Assembly (NCBI GenBank): GCA_017524385.1
Contig: JAFWSS010000122.1
Location: 1 to 38,323 of the forward strand
Length of the DNA stretch: 38,323 bases
DNA from: Prevotella sp.
Lineage (GTDB): Bacteria; Bacteroidota; Bacteroidia; Bacteroidales; Bacteroidaceae
Direction: 5' to 3'
Made by a program: the position numbers and the translations under genes. A model generated the notes under the pieces. The model was not told the DNA's origin. It saw nothing but the letters and a program-made list of their open reading frames with translations, and ran no database searches. Of this stretch, positions 7,634-15,034 are shown piece by piece. Numbering within the stretch: position 1 is the stretch's first letter; each line of letters opens with the position of its first letter.

Positions 7634-8680
7634 ATGAACAAAGTGATTTTGTCTGCATCCTTGCATGAGGACCTGGCCATCGCCATGTCAGAGTGCAGCC
7701 ACGACCACACCTTCGTGCTCACCGACAGTACGACCAAGGAGTCGTGCTGGCCGTTGCTCCGCGATTTCATGGGTCTGCGGTCAGCCTCCCATATCACCAT
7801 CCCCGCCACCGACACTCACAAAACGCTGGACAGTCTCTCCCAAGTGTGGGGAGAACTGGTGTCCGGCGGTGCCACACGCCATTCCTGCCTGATCTGCCTT
7901 GGCGGAGGGATGGTGACCGACCTAGGCGGTTTCGCCGCCAGCACCTTCAAGCGTGGCATCAACTACATCAACATCCCCACCACACTGCTCTCGATGGTCG
8001 ACGCCTCCGTGGGCGGGAAGACCGGTGTCAACTTCAAAGGTTTGAAAAACGAAATCGGCGTGTTCTCTGAGCCCCATGCCACCATCATCCATACCACATT
8101 CCTCAATACGCTCGACAGTGGCAACATGCGGTCGGGCTACGCAGAAATGCTCAAACACGGACTAATTTCCGACAACGAGACATGGTCTTCCCTGCTCCAA
8201 TTCGATATCGTCCATCCCGACCTACAGCAACTGCAATCCATGGTGGGTCAGTCGGTAGAGGTGAAGAAACGCATCGTGGAGCAAGACCCCCATGAGCATG
8301 GCATACGAAAGGCTCTCAACCTGGGGCACACCATCGGACATGCATTGGAGTCATGGGCCATGCGCAACAGGCAACCCATCCTTCACGGTCACGCTGTTGC
8401 GCTGGGCCTGACAGGCGAACTCTATCTGAGCAGCATCCTCACCGGATTCCCCACAGAAAAGTTGCGCGCCACGGTGTCGTACATCCACGAGACCTACGAA
8501 CGTCTGCCTTTCACCTGCGACGACTATCCCACGCTCCTCGAATTGATGTCACATGACAAGAAAAACATCGGTAGCAACATCAATTTCACCCTTCTGGCCG
8601 ACATTGGCGACCTCCGCCTCAACCAGACTCCACCTAAAGACCTCATAGAAGAAGCACTCGACTTCATCAGGGAGGGATGA
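7634..8680 (+). CDS. aroB: 3-dehydroquinate synthase
   Basis: This 348-aa protein converts DAHP to 3-dehydroquinate, step 2 of the shikimate pathway, in the cytoplasm. The NAD-binding stretch LGGGMVTDLGGF is at residues 89-100. PTTLLSMVDASVGGKTGVN follows at 115-133. Metal-ligand regions are GYAEMLKHG (Glu171), LGHTIGHALE (around His232/236) and HGHAVALG (His251/253). The length matches the bacterial family. The gene stands alone, behind the tandem promoter array, and is followed by a low-complexity patch. Nothing is missing from the active site. Confidence 0.95.
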   Translation: MNKVILSASLHEDLAIAMSECSHDHTFVLTDSTTKESCWPLLRDFMGLRSASHITIPATDTHKTLDSLSQVWGELVSGGATRHSCLICLGGGMVTDLGGFAASTFKRGINYINIPTTLLSMVDASVGGKTGVNFKGLKNEIGVFSEPHATIIHTTFLNTLDSGNMRSGYAEMLKHGLISDNETWSSLLQFDIVHPDLQQLQSMVGQSVEVKKRIVEQDPHEHGIRKALNLGHTIGHALESWAMRNRQPILHGHAVALGLTGELYLSSILTGFPTEKLRATVSYIHETYERLPFTCDDYPTLLELMSHDKKNIGSNINFTLLADIGDLRLNQTPPKDLIEEALDFIREG

Positions 8681-8760
8681 GGAAGATTGGAAGATTTGAG
8701 ATTTGAGGGTTGAGGGTTGAGATTTGAGGGTTGAGAATGGCGGGTTGAGATTAGAGAAAT
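8681..8760 (+). repeat. Low-complexity GATTTGAGGGTTGA repeats
   Basis: Immediately after the aroB stop there are purine-rich units (GGAAGATT, GATTTGAGGGTTGAG repeated about three times, GGGTTGAGATTAGAG). No coding and no hairpin are evident. 8760-8875 is A-rich with no gene. Confidence 0.65.
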
Positions 8761-8875
8761 AATGGAATGACGTGACAAAATGACAAAAAAAAGATTAAAA
8801 AAAAGAAAAAAGTAGCAATTTGGAACATCAAAAACGATTTTTACGTTTTTTAAGAAATAAAAAAAAGAAAATTCC

Positions 8876-8908
8876 TTTGTCAATTCAGAAAGAGTTTATA
8901 AATTTGCA
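8876..8908 (+). promoter_or_regulatory. Promoter of surface module A
   Basis: TTTG (8876-8879), a 19-nt spacer, then TAAATTTGCA (8899-8908): a close match to the Bacteroidetes consensus. The leader to the 9043 start is about 130 nt. Confidence 0.75.
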
Positions 8909-9042
8909 GCAAAATATGCGCAACATATCCATTATCAAGGGAGCACATATACTGAAACGAATACAACACCTGTGAGTAAGATGAGCACTTAAACCCCTAT
9001 AGAATAGAGGAATTTCTATATATAAACTTAAATATTTACATT

Positions 9043-10818
9043 ATGAGAAAATTTACGAAAGGTTTATTGATGACACTTGTTGCCACGGCAATGAGCGTTG
9101 GAGCTTCTGCCCAAGTAGCCATAGACGCTTGGGATGAAATCGGTGACCCAGACGCTTTCGAGGGTTATTTCCGCGTGATCAACGTTGGTTATCTGAATGA
9201 AAGAGGAACAGGTGTGATGAATGTCACATCCCCCAACACCGCTCAGCCACAAGCCAAGCAAATGGATGCCATCACTATGCCAGGTACAGTGATGTACATC
9301 AACGCCAGTAAAGAAGAAGGCGAAATCCCCACTCCTGAAAGTGGCTACAACGACTACAAAGAAGGTGACTATGTAGTTGTTAATCTCCGTTCACAAGCAG
9401 TTGACGCTTCCGCAGCCGTTTATGGTCCGTTGTGCAAGACTCTGAAGGAAGGTTTCACTGGCTCATTGAAGACGATGAACAGGATCTACGGTTGGAACCT
9501 GAGCGATGACGAACTGACTGAAGCTATCGACAAGATGTTCTTCTTTATGAAGATGTATCTTGAGAAGACAGAAGATTCACAAGGCAATACCGCTTTCTAC
9601 CTGAAGAGCACCACTCCCGATGCACGTCCTTTGGCAAACATCTTGAGAGAGAAGGGCATCGAGGTTCCCAGCGGCAACAGAGAGGACACCGAATGGCTTT
9701 GGGATGAGTTGTATGACAACGTGAAGACCTACTGCGACGAAGCTGGTGAAGAGCAGCTTTGGACTGAGTGGGAGTACTTCTTCGAGTATGAGCTCGATGG
9801 TTACAAGAACCGTATCCACATGGGTCACACCTATTATCTGATTGGTGGTCATGTGAAGACCAACTTCACCACCCACACCCAGAAATTCGACATGGGTCCT
9901 GTCAACGGTGAGTTCATCCGCTTCGGCAACGAGAACAAGGTTGACTATCCTTATACTGGCTACACACCTGAAATCGAGGTTGCTGGTGACTTCTCGAAGT
10001 GGTATCTGGAGCCCATCGTTCCCGGCACAGAAACCGAAACCACCAACTACTTTGCTATCAACGGCTATGTAAAAGGCCTTGACGACCACTACTACAGCAC
10101 CATTTATGTTGACTTCCCAATGGAAATCGTCGACAATGGTGACAACACCGTCCGTGTATGGGGCATCCAGAATGGCCCACAACTTGGCACCTTCGGCTCA
10201 GTTCAACCCAACCCCGGTGACATCGTAGGTTACGTGGTTACCAAAGAGTACAAGAATATTGTTCCCGCACGTACTCCTGTTGTTGTAGAGTGCAAGAGCA
10301 CCAGCTTCACCAACAACCTGCTCACTCCCGCCTATGACGAGCCTTACATTGAAGAGGATCTGAACAAGTCCATCCAAGATGAGACCGACCGCTCGTTCCT
10401 CAGAGGTATTTTCTTCCCCTCCGATTTCGACAGCAACTCTCCCACCTCCGCTGATCCTGACGACCAATTCATCTATTGCATCCGTCCGATTAACGAGAAT
10501 GGTGCTGTTAACGAAGGTACCCCCATCAAGAGAGTTCAGTTGCGCGTCTTCAACAGTGGCAAGAACACTCTGAACCCCCTCGGCTTCTTCAAATACAATG
10601 GCAAGACCGTGAAGGCCAACCAGGCATTCATGATCCTTGACGAGGACCAGGCTTACGCCAACAGCATCCGCATCGTTGACGAGGACTTCCTCCTTGGCAT
10701 CAGCGAGGTGAGCACAGAGGCTACTCAAGACAATGTGATTTACGACATCCAAGGCCGCCGAGTGATGAATCCTACAAAGGGTCTGTATATTGTGAACGGA
10801 AAGAAAATGGTCAAATAA
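9043..10818 (+). CDS. Exported modular surface protein, 591 aa, function unknown
   Basis: The start is a clear signal peptide (RKFTKGLLMTLVATAMSVGA, cut near SAQ). The C-terminus reads VIYDIQGRRVMNPTKGLYIV plus NGKKMVK. That tail is common on secreted proteins of Prevotella and relatives and resembles type IX-type sorting tails. The middle has HYYSTIYVDFP (residues about 345-355) and later VPARTPVVVECKS. The same pair recurs in the 11849-13678 protein (YYTTMYTAFP and VPAYTAVILECSS), so the two share a module. No enzyme motif was recognised. It heads a four-gene unit: three ~60-aa peptides follow at spacings of 16, 17 and 14 nt. Expected location is the cell surface or outside; role unknown. 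Confidence 0.8.
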   Translation: MRKFTKGLLMTLVATAMSVGASAQVAIDAWDEIGDPDAFEGYFRVINVGYLNERGTGVMNVTSPNTAQPQAKQMDAITMPGTVMYINASKEEGEIPTPESGYNDYKEGDYVVVNLRSQAVDASAAVYGPLCKTLKEGFTGSLKTMNRIYGWNLSDDELTEAIDKMFFFMKMYLEKTEDSQGNTAFYLKSTTPDARPLANILREKGIEVPSGNREDTEWLWDELYDNVKTYCDEAGEEQLWTEWEYFFEYELDGYKNRIHMGHTYYLIGGHVKTNFTTHTQKFDMGPVNGEFIRFGNENKVDYPYTGYTPEIEVAGDFSKWYLEPIVPGTETETTNYFAINGYVKGLDDHYYSTIYVDFPMEIVDNGDNTVRVWGIQNGPQLGTFGSVQPNPGDIVGYVVTKEYKNIVPARTPVVVECKSTSFTNNLLTPAYDEPYIEEDLNKSIQDETDRSFLRGIFFPSDFDSNSPTSADPDDQFIYCIRPINENGAVNEGTPIKRVQLRVFNSGKNTLNPLGFFKYNGKTVKANQAFMILDEDQAYANSIRIVDEDFLLGISEVSTEATQDNVIYDIQGRRVMNPTKGLYIVNGKKMVK

Positions 10819-10834
10819 TTAAATCAATTACATT

Positions 10835-11020
10835 ATGAAATATATCATTCCAACCAGCAAGGTTCTGTCAGTGAATACAAGACATTCCGTACTTGAAGAA
10901 GAGCCAATTTTGGCCACATCTGAAGAGGATCGCCCTGTAGATCCAGGAGATTACTCAAACAAGAGCCTGGAGTTCGATGACGCTGTTGACGATTTGTTTG
11001 GAGGAAAGGTAAAGTATTAA
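10835..11020 (+). CDS. Small acidic peptide, copy 1 (61 aa)
   Basis: The sequence begins MKYIIPTSKVLSVNTRHSVL and ends SLEFDDAVDDLFGGKVKY. There is no signal peptide, membrane segment or known domain; the peptide is rich in Asp and Glu. It is 16 nt after the large exported protein and so probably on the same transcript. It is nearly identical to the next gene (5 amino-acid differences, all in residues 8-37) and shares both ends with the third peptide. The conservation of start, frame and spacing argues that it is a real gene. The function is unknown; a structural partner, a regulator or a precursor peptide are all possible and none is shown. Confidence 0.75.
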   Translation: MKYIIPTSKVLSVNTRHSVLEEEPILATSEEDRPVDPGDYSNKSLEFDDAVDDLFGGKVKY

Positions 11021-11037
11021 TTTAAATCAATTGCATT

Positions 11038-11223
11038 ATGAAATATATCATTCCAACCTGCAAGGTTCTGTCAGTGAATACAAGACGTTCCGTACTTGAA
11101 GAAGAACCAATATTGATCACATCTGAAGAGGATCGCCCTTTAGATACAGGAGATTACTCAAACAAGAGCCTGGAGTTCGATGACGCTGTTGACGATTTGT
11201 TTGGAGGAAAGGTAAAGTATTAA
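11038..11223 (+). CDS. Small acidic peptide, copy 2 (61 aa)
   Basis: This is a tandem paralogue of the preceding gene. Differences are S8C, H17R, A27I, V35L and P37T; only two of the changed codons are silent. It starts MKYIIPTCKVLSVNTRRSVL and ends DDAVDDLFGGKVKY. The Cys at position 8 is shared with the third peptide (PVCKV) but not with copy 1. It lies 17 nt after copy 1 with the same duplicated leader. No known domain; function unknown. Confidence 0.75.
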   Translation: MKYIIPTCKVLSVNTRRSVLEEEPILITSEEDRPLDTGDYSNKSLEFDDAVDDLFGGKVKY

Positions 11224-11237
11224 ACATTTTCGAGATT

Positions 11238-11414
11238 ATGAAGAAACAATATATCAACCCGGTATGCAAGGTAATGACCTTGAACACGAAGAAGAACGTT
11301 CTTGACAGTTTGTTTGGCAACACATCCTTCATCCCCGTTGGCAACGTGCAAGGCGACAACGAATATGAGGATGCTGTAGACGACATGTTCAGCAACAAGT
11401 CCAGCTGGGAATAA
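11238..11414 (+). CDS. Small acidic peptide, third family member (58 aa)
   Basis: The frame ATG 11238 to TAA 11414 reads MKKQYINPVCKVMTLNTKKN at the start and EYEDAVDDMFSNKSSWE at the end. The pattern MK.xYI.P.CKV...NT and the end (E/D)DAVDD(L/M)F match the two upstream peptides, while the middle (SLFGNTSFIPVGNVQGD) does not. It lies 14 nt after copy 2 and 17 nt before a terminator hairpin, so it closes the module A unit. It has no signal peptide or membrane segment. Function unknown. Confidence 0.72.
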   Translation: MKKQYINPVCKVMTLNTKKNVLDSLFGNTSFIPVGNVQGDNEYEDAVDDMFSNKSSWE

Positions 11415-11431
11415 GATTCCAGAATCTAGAT

Positions 11432-11466
11432 AAAAAGAGTGGCAGGCTTCACCTGCCACTCTTTTT
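11432..11466 (+). terminator. Rho-independent terminator of module A
   Basis: A 15-bp stem (11432-11446 with 11452-11466, core GAGTGGCAGG/CCTGCCACTC) and a 5-nt loop, followed by a run of eight T. The A-run on the left arm may let it work weakly in reverse. Confidence 0.85.
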
Positions 11467-11562
11467 TTTCACAGAACGTCATGGGAACTCTTCCCCCCGG
11501 GGTTGTCCTGTTTATCGACTTTACCAGGAGGGCAGAGAAATTATCACATGATAAATCATTCT

Positions 11563-11748
11563 TGAGCCCACTTTAAAAAGTCCTGTTTGAGGAAATATCG
11601 GTAATAGTTATCCCCTCCCCTCAAGGGGAGGGGCAGGGGTGGGGTCTGTAACTTATTGTTTTTCAAAACTTATTCTCCCCTCCCCTGCTATTGTAGGAGA
11701 TATGCGCACCGCCCTATAGCTCACTTTAGACATTTTAAAGTAGGCTCA
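11563..11748. mobile_element. MITE-like element, 186 bp, with 16-bp terminal inverted repeats
   Basis: TGAGCCCACTTTAAAA (11563-11578) and TTTTAAAGTAGGCTCA (11733-11748) are inverted repeats with one mismatch. TTCT occurs directly outside both ends, which fits a short target duplication. If the element is taken one base shorter at each end, the flanks are ATTCTT on both sides. A third related copy, GCTCACTTTAGAC, lies inside at 11719-11731. There is no ORF. The interior holds CCCCTCCCCT hairpins and a G-quadruplex motif. The rest of 11467-11848 has no gene. Confidence 0.5.
11612..11644 (+). other. C/G-rich hairpin overlapping a G-quadruplex motif
   Basis: CCCCTCCCCT (11612-11621) pairs with AGGGGAGGGG (11624-11633). 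From 11625 to 11644 there are four runs of four G separated by A, CA and T, a textbook quadruplex pattern on the plus strand. The two structures compete for the same bases. Confidence 0.7.
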
Positions 11749-11805
11749 TTCTTTAAAAAAATAAAAAAAAAGTCTTATTCCAAGCCTTCATCAATACATT
11801 TTTTG

Positions 11806-11815
11806 TAATTTTGCA
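11806..11815 (+). promoter_or_regulatory. Promoter (-7 box) of surface module B
   Basis: TAATTTTGCA at 11806-11815, 33 nt before the 11849 start. No clear -33 TTG was found at the right spacing, so only the -7 box is called. Confidence 0.5.
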
Positions 11816-11848
11816 CGAAAATAGGCTTTCGGATACAATTATTTCAAA

Positions 11849-13678
11849 ATGAAGAGAATATTAGCAACACTTCTTACGCTTGTGGGTACATTCACCATGC
11901 TTCATGCCATAGGTCCCACCTTTTTTTATAAATTCTCAGTAGAACCAGTACCCTTAGGAGCCGGTCTTGTCTATGCTTCCGACGAGGATATGGATGTTGA
12001 GGACATACCTTGGAAATCATCATGGTATATGACTGTCCCATTCCAGAAAAAGATCAATGTGCAGCAAGAAGCCACCACCGTAACCGCCTTCCTTTATGCC
12101 AAGCCATTAGACGGCTATCTTTTCAGCCATTGGACGAAAAAGAACGACAACGGCGGTGAAACGGTGTTCAGCTACACGGCAAACACCACCGACCTGGTAA
12201 CGACAACCTCCACAGTAGAGACAAATGCCAAACTGTCGCAATACAAGGCATATTTTGTGGAAAAGGGTTTGGTGTTTCCCGAATCATCAGATGATGCACT
12301 TGGCTCAGTGACGATAGACAACCCCACCAACAAGGTTGGCGACAGGGTTACCCTAACCGCCTTCCCCGACCATCTCAATGGAAAATTCTTAGGATGGCGG
12401 CGTAACAACTCCAGCCAACTCATCACAGCCAACCCATACAACTTCAAGGTAACCAACTCCAACAAAGGCACATACACTGCAGAGTTTGAGGCTCGAGGCA
12501 TCAACACTAAAGGCATCTACGTCTATTTGGAGAATGTGAAATCCAACAAATACCTTGGTGTGACCGGCACTTCAGAAGACAGCATTACCGAAGAGCAGCG
12601 CAACTTCTACAACTCGATGATGCTGGTTGACAAGAGCCATAGGAAGAGCCATTCCCTCCCCGCCCTTGTGCTCAAACTCACTGGCACTCCTACCGGGACA
12701 GGAGGCTTGAGAAGTGTTGACATCAAAGGGCAAGGCATCTCCACCTACGACATCAGCAACCTGAAATTCAGAGTGGAGAAATACGACACCCTCGACTATT
12801 ACATTTATGGTTCAGCACAGGGCGCCACCGGCTACCTGAAAGACAATGCCGACAAGAGCACTTATGGCGAGATGGAATTGATAGGCACCATCCGCTATCC
12901 CAACCTCTACAACCGTCCCAACAACGATACCCCCTACAGGTGGAGATTCCATCATATCGATGAAGAGCATCTCAATGACAATTATTTTGGTGCCCTCCCC
13001 TCGCCAAACACCTTCAAGAACGGGAAATATTACACCACGATGTACACCGCCTTCCCCTACCAATGCCTTGACAACGTGAAAGCATACTTGGTGGACAAGA
13101 TACTTGACAACGGCAGCATCCACTTGGTGGAAATCTCCAACGGCATTGTCCCGGCCTACACTGCCGTCATCTTGGAATGCTCCTCCACGGAAGCCATCGG
13201 CAACCGCCTGCTCCCGCTCACCACCGACCCAGAGCCCCTCACCTCCACCAACCTTCTCAAAGGAGAGATTTGGTTGCATAACGGGTCAGAAGACGAATCA
13301 ACCTACCGTACACGTTTCGACCCAGCCACCATGCGTGTGCTCAGTGATGACAAATTCGCTTTCGTCGCTGTGAACAACAAGGATGACGCCCATGGCAACG
13401 TTACATTGGAATACATCGCCAACAACACCTGCTACCTGGACATCACCGGCAAGAACATGCCAGAAGAGATGGAAATCTCCACCACCTCCGGCAGTGGTTT
13501 GATGGGCGATGTCAACAATGACGGCATTGTAGACATCGTAGATGTGATGACCACGGTTAACGTCATCGTAAAGAAGAAGGTGCCGGTGTTCATCTTTGAG
13601 AACGGCGACATCAACCACGATGGCATCATCGATGTGGTGGATTTGATGGAAATAGTATACATCACACTGCGCCAATAA
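11849..13678 (+). CDS. Exported surface protein with InlB-like repeats and dockerin-like C-terminus, 609 aa
   Basis: The signal peptide is MKRILATLLTLVGTFTMLHA. Residues about 60-215 hold two divergent repeat units of the kind called InlB B-repeat / bacterial repeat: AKPLDGYLFSHWTKKN ... YKAYF, then LTAFPDHLNGKFLGWRRN ... YTAEF. The middle part (YYTTMYTAFP, then GIVPAYTAVILECSS) is shared with the 9043-10818 protein. The end (about 551-609) has two calcium-loop-like repeats, GDVNNDGIVDIVDVMTTV and GDINHDGIIDVVDLMEIV, forming a type I dockerin-like domain. No catalytic motif was seen. It has its own promoter, and a peptide gene with a separate promoter follows. A surface role is likely; the ligand is unknown. 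Confidence 0.82.
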   Translation: MKRILATLLTLVGTFTMLHAIGPTFFYKFSVEPVPLGAGLVYASDEDMDVEDIPWKSSWYMTVPFQKKINVQQEATTVTAFLYAKPLDGYLFSHWTKKNDNGGETVFSYTANTTDLVTTTSTVETNAKLSQYKAYFVEKGLVFPESSDDALGSVTIDNPTNKVGDRVTLTAFPDHLNGKFLGWRRNNSSQLITANPYNFKVTNSNKGTYTAEFEARGINTKGIYVYLENVKSNKYLGVTGTSEDSITEEQRNFYNSMMLVDKSHRKSHSLPALVLKLTGTPTGTGGLRSVDIKGQGISTYDISNLKFRVEKYDTLDYYIYGSAQGATGYLKDNADKSTYGEMELIGTIRYPNLYNRPNNDTPYRWRFHHIDEEHLNDNYFGALPSPNTFKNGKYYTTMYTAFPYQCLDNVKAYLVDKILDNGSIHLVEISNGIVPAYTAVILECSSTEAIGNRLLPLTTDPEPLTSTNLLKGEIWLHNGSEDESTYRTRFDPATMRVLSDDKFAFVAVNNKDDAHGNVTLEYIANNTCYLDITGKNMPEEMEISTTSGSGLMGDVNNDGIVDIVDVMTTVNVIVKKKVPVFIFENGDINHDGIIDVVDLMEIVYITLRQ

Positions 13679-13718
13679 GGGAGAAAATACAAATTAACAA
13701 AAAAAAAGGAGTATTTTG

Positions 13719-13752
13719 TTTGCCGCAAACATTTATTTTTTATAAATTTGCA
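13719..13752 (+). promoter_or_regulatory. Separate promoter for the module B peptide
   Basis: TTTG (13719-13722), a 20-nt spacer, then TAAATTTGCA (13743-13752). The -7 box has the same 10 bases as the module A promoter box. The leader to the 13839 ATG is about 80 nt. Confidence 0.7.
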
Positions 13753-13838
13753 TCGGTTTTAGTAGTAACAACAAGACGACCTTTGCTCAATCAAAGACCA
13801 TCTGACACGTAACAACAACAATAATAAACAATTGCATC

Positions 13839-14027
13839 ATGAAAAGAATTTATTCCAAGCCTGAAGCAAGATTCGTGGACATCAACCTCATCGATTCAAT
13901 TCTGGAGCCCCCACAGCCACCACCAGTATCCGGAGGCGAAGGCAACGTGAGAGTCTGGGACGAAAACGAAGAAGGTAAACTCCCCACAAGCAAGAGTGTA
14001 TGGGGCGAAGAAATTGAAGAAAAATAA
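13839..14027 (+). CDS. Small acidic peptide, module B (62 aa)
   Basis: The sequence starts MKRIYSKPEARFVDINLIDS and ends SVWGEEIEEK. The start resembles the module A peptides (MK..Y..P...V..N...L) and the length is the same, but the C-terminal DAVDD motif is absent. The middle is Pro-rich (LEPPQPPPVSGGEG) and the end is acidic. There is no signal peptide. It follows the dockerin-bearing surface protein by 160 nt and has its own strong promoter and terminator, so it can be made apart from that protein. The function is unknown; family membership with the module A peptides is inferred from the N-terminus only. Confidence 0.68.
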   Translation: MKRIYSKPEARFVDINLIDSILEPPQPPPVSGGEGNVRVWDENEEGKLPTSKSVWGEEIEEK

Positions 14028-14033
14028 GAACAC

Positions 14034-14081
14034 AATAGATTGAATGGTGCCAGGTCAAACCTGTTCACCATTCAATCTATT
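14034..14081. terminator. Convergent terminator between the peptide gene and menE
   Basis: AATAGATTGAATGGTG (14034-14049) pairs perfectly with CACCATTCAATCTATT (14066-14081); an inner CAGGT/ACCTG stem lies in the loop. The outer flanks (AATAAGAACA / TTGTTCTTATT) extend it. It contains the menE stop codon and serves both strands. Confidence 0.75.
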
Positions 14082-15034
14082 ATTGTTCTTATTGGTTTTC
14101 CCGTTTCTGTCATCGGCAGTTGCCTGACAAATACGGTTTTTTTAGGTTTCCAATATTGAGGGAGGATATTGCCAGCAATATCTTCTATATTTTTATTTTG
14201 TTCTCCTTCTATCACAAGGACCAATATTTCCCCGAATTTCTCGTTCTTTTCCTTGCCTATGAAGAAAGGCTGTTGAATATGTGGCCGCAGCATTTCCTCC
14301 ACTTTCTCCAATTGTATTTTCAATCCCCCGCAGCAAGCCACATTGTCTACTCTCCCCACCACCTTGAACCTTTTTCCGTCAGGGTGCATCTCCACGATGT
14401 CGCGTGTGACCAGTGTTTTTTCACAAAGCAATGGCGCGTTAACCACCAAGCAGTTATCATCGTTCACCGACAGTTCCACGTCTGGCATAGGTTCAAACCA
14501 TGCAGAAGCATTGCTCCCGTTCACTTTTCTCATAGCCACATGGGAAAGCGTCTCTGTCATGCCGTAGGTAGCCCACACATGGTTGGGGAAACACCGCAGT
14601 TCCTCTTCCAACTTTCCATCCAAGGGTCCTCCTCCTATAAGCAGATGCCTCACCCGTTTCAACCTCTCTTTCTCCACCGGTATTTGCAAGGTGTTGTAGA
14701 CTTGCAAAGGCACCATCGCAGCCAAATCGATGTCCAAGTCGCCAACGGCGCCTTCCGACATCGGATGCCCCGACGGCTCCACAGCCACGAGCCTCAGTTC
14801 TCTCACCAAAGCCCTGACAGCCATCATCTTCCCTGCGATGTAGTCGAGAGACATGCAAAGCAACGCCGTGTCTCCCACCTTCAGCTGCAGGAAGTCGCAG
14901 GTCATCCTAGCGCTTGCCATCATCCTTCGCTTCTCCACGACCAAGGGCTTTGGCGGTCCTGTGGAACCGCTGGTGTGCACCGTCAAGGTGTCGCATCCAT
15001 CGTTCCACACCTTGTAGAACTCAGACAGTGTCAT
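14072..15034 (-). CDS. menE: o-Succinylbenzoate-CoA ligase (short form)
   Basis: This is a 320-aa AMP-forming ligase that activates o-succinylbenzoate with CoA. The start chosen is the ATG at 15032-15034 (MTLSEFYKVWNDGCDTLTVH), which overlaps the menC end by 14 nt; the longer frame to 15166 is mostly menC shadow. Core motifs are TVHTSGSTGPPKPLVVEKRR (phosphate-binding loop), ATYGMTET, and GRVDNVACCGGLKIQLEKVE with a C-terminal Lys in TETGKPIR. It is about 130 residues shorter than E. coli MenE, lacking most of the N-terminal subdomain, as in other Bacteroidetes. It is last in the men operon. Confidence 0.88.
   Translation of the reverse strand: MTLSEFYKVWNDGCDTLTVHTSGSTGPPKPLVVEKRRMMASARMTCDFLQLKVGDTALLCMSLDYIAGKMMAVRALVRELRLVAVEPSGHPMSEGAVGDLDIDLAAMVPLQVYNTLQIPVEKERLKRVRHLLIGGGPLDGKLEEELRCFPNHVWATYGMTETLSHVAMRKVNGSNASAWFEPMPDVELSVNDDNCLVVNAPLLCEKTLVTRDIVEMHPDGKRFKVVGRVDNVACCGGLKIQLEKVEEMLRPHIQQPFFIGKEKNEKFGEILVLVIEGEQNKNIEDIAGNILPQYWKPKKTVFVRQLPMTETGKPIRTIID

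Larger units (their letters stand above)
10819..11223 (+). repeat. 203-bp tandem duplication covering two peptide genes
   Basis: Copies run 10819-11021 and 11022-11223, including the TTAAATCAATTRCATT leader. The coding parts differ at 8 bases, all in codons 8-37; codons 38-61 and the stop are identical. This indicates a recent duplication or gene conversion. Confidence 0.9.
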
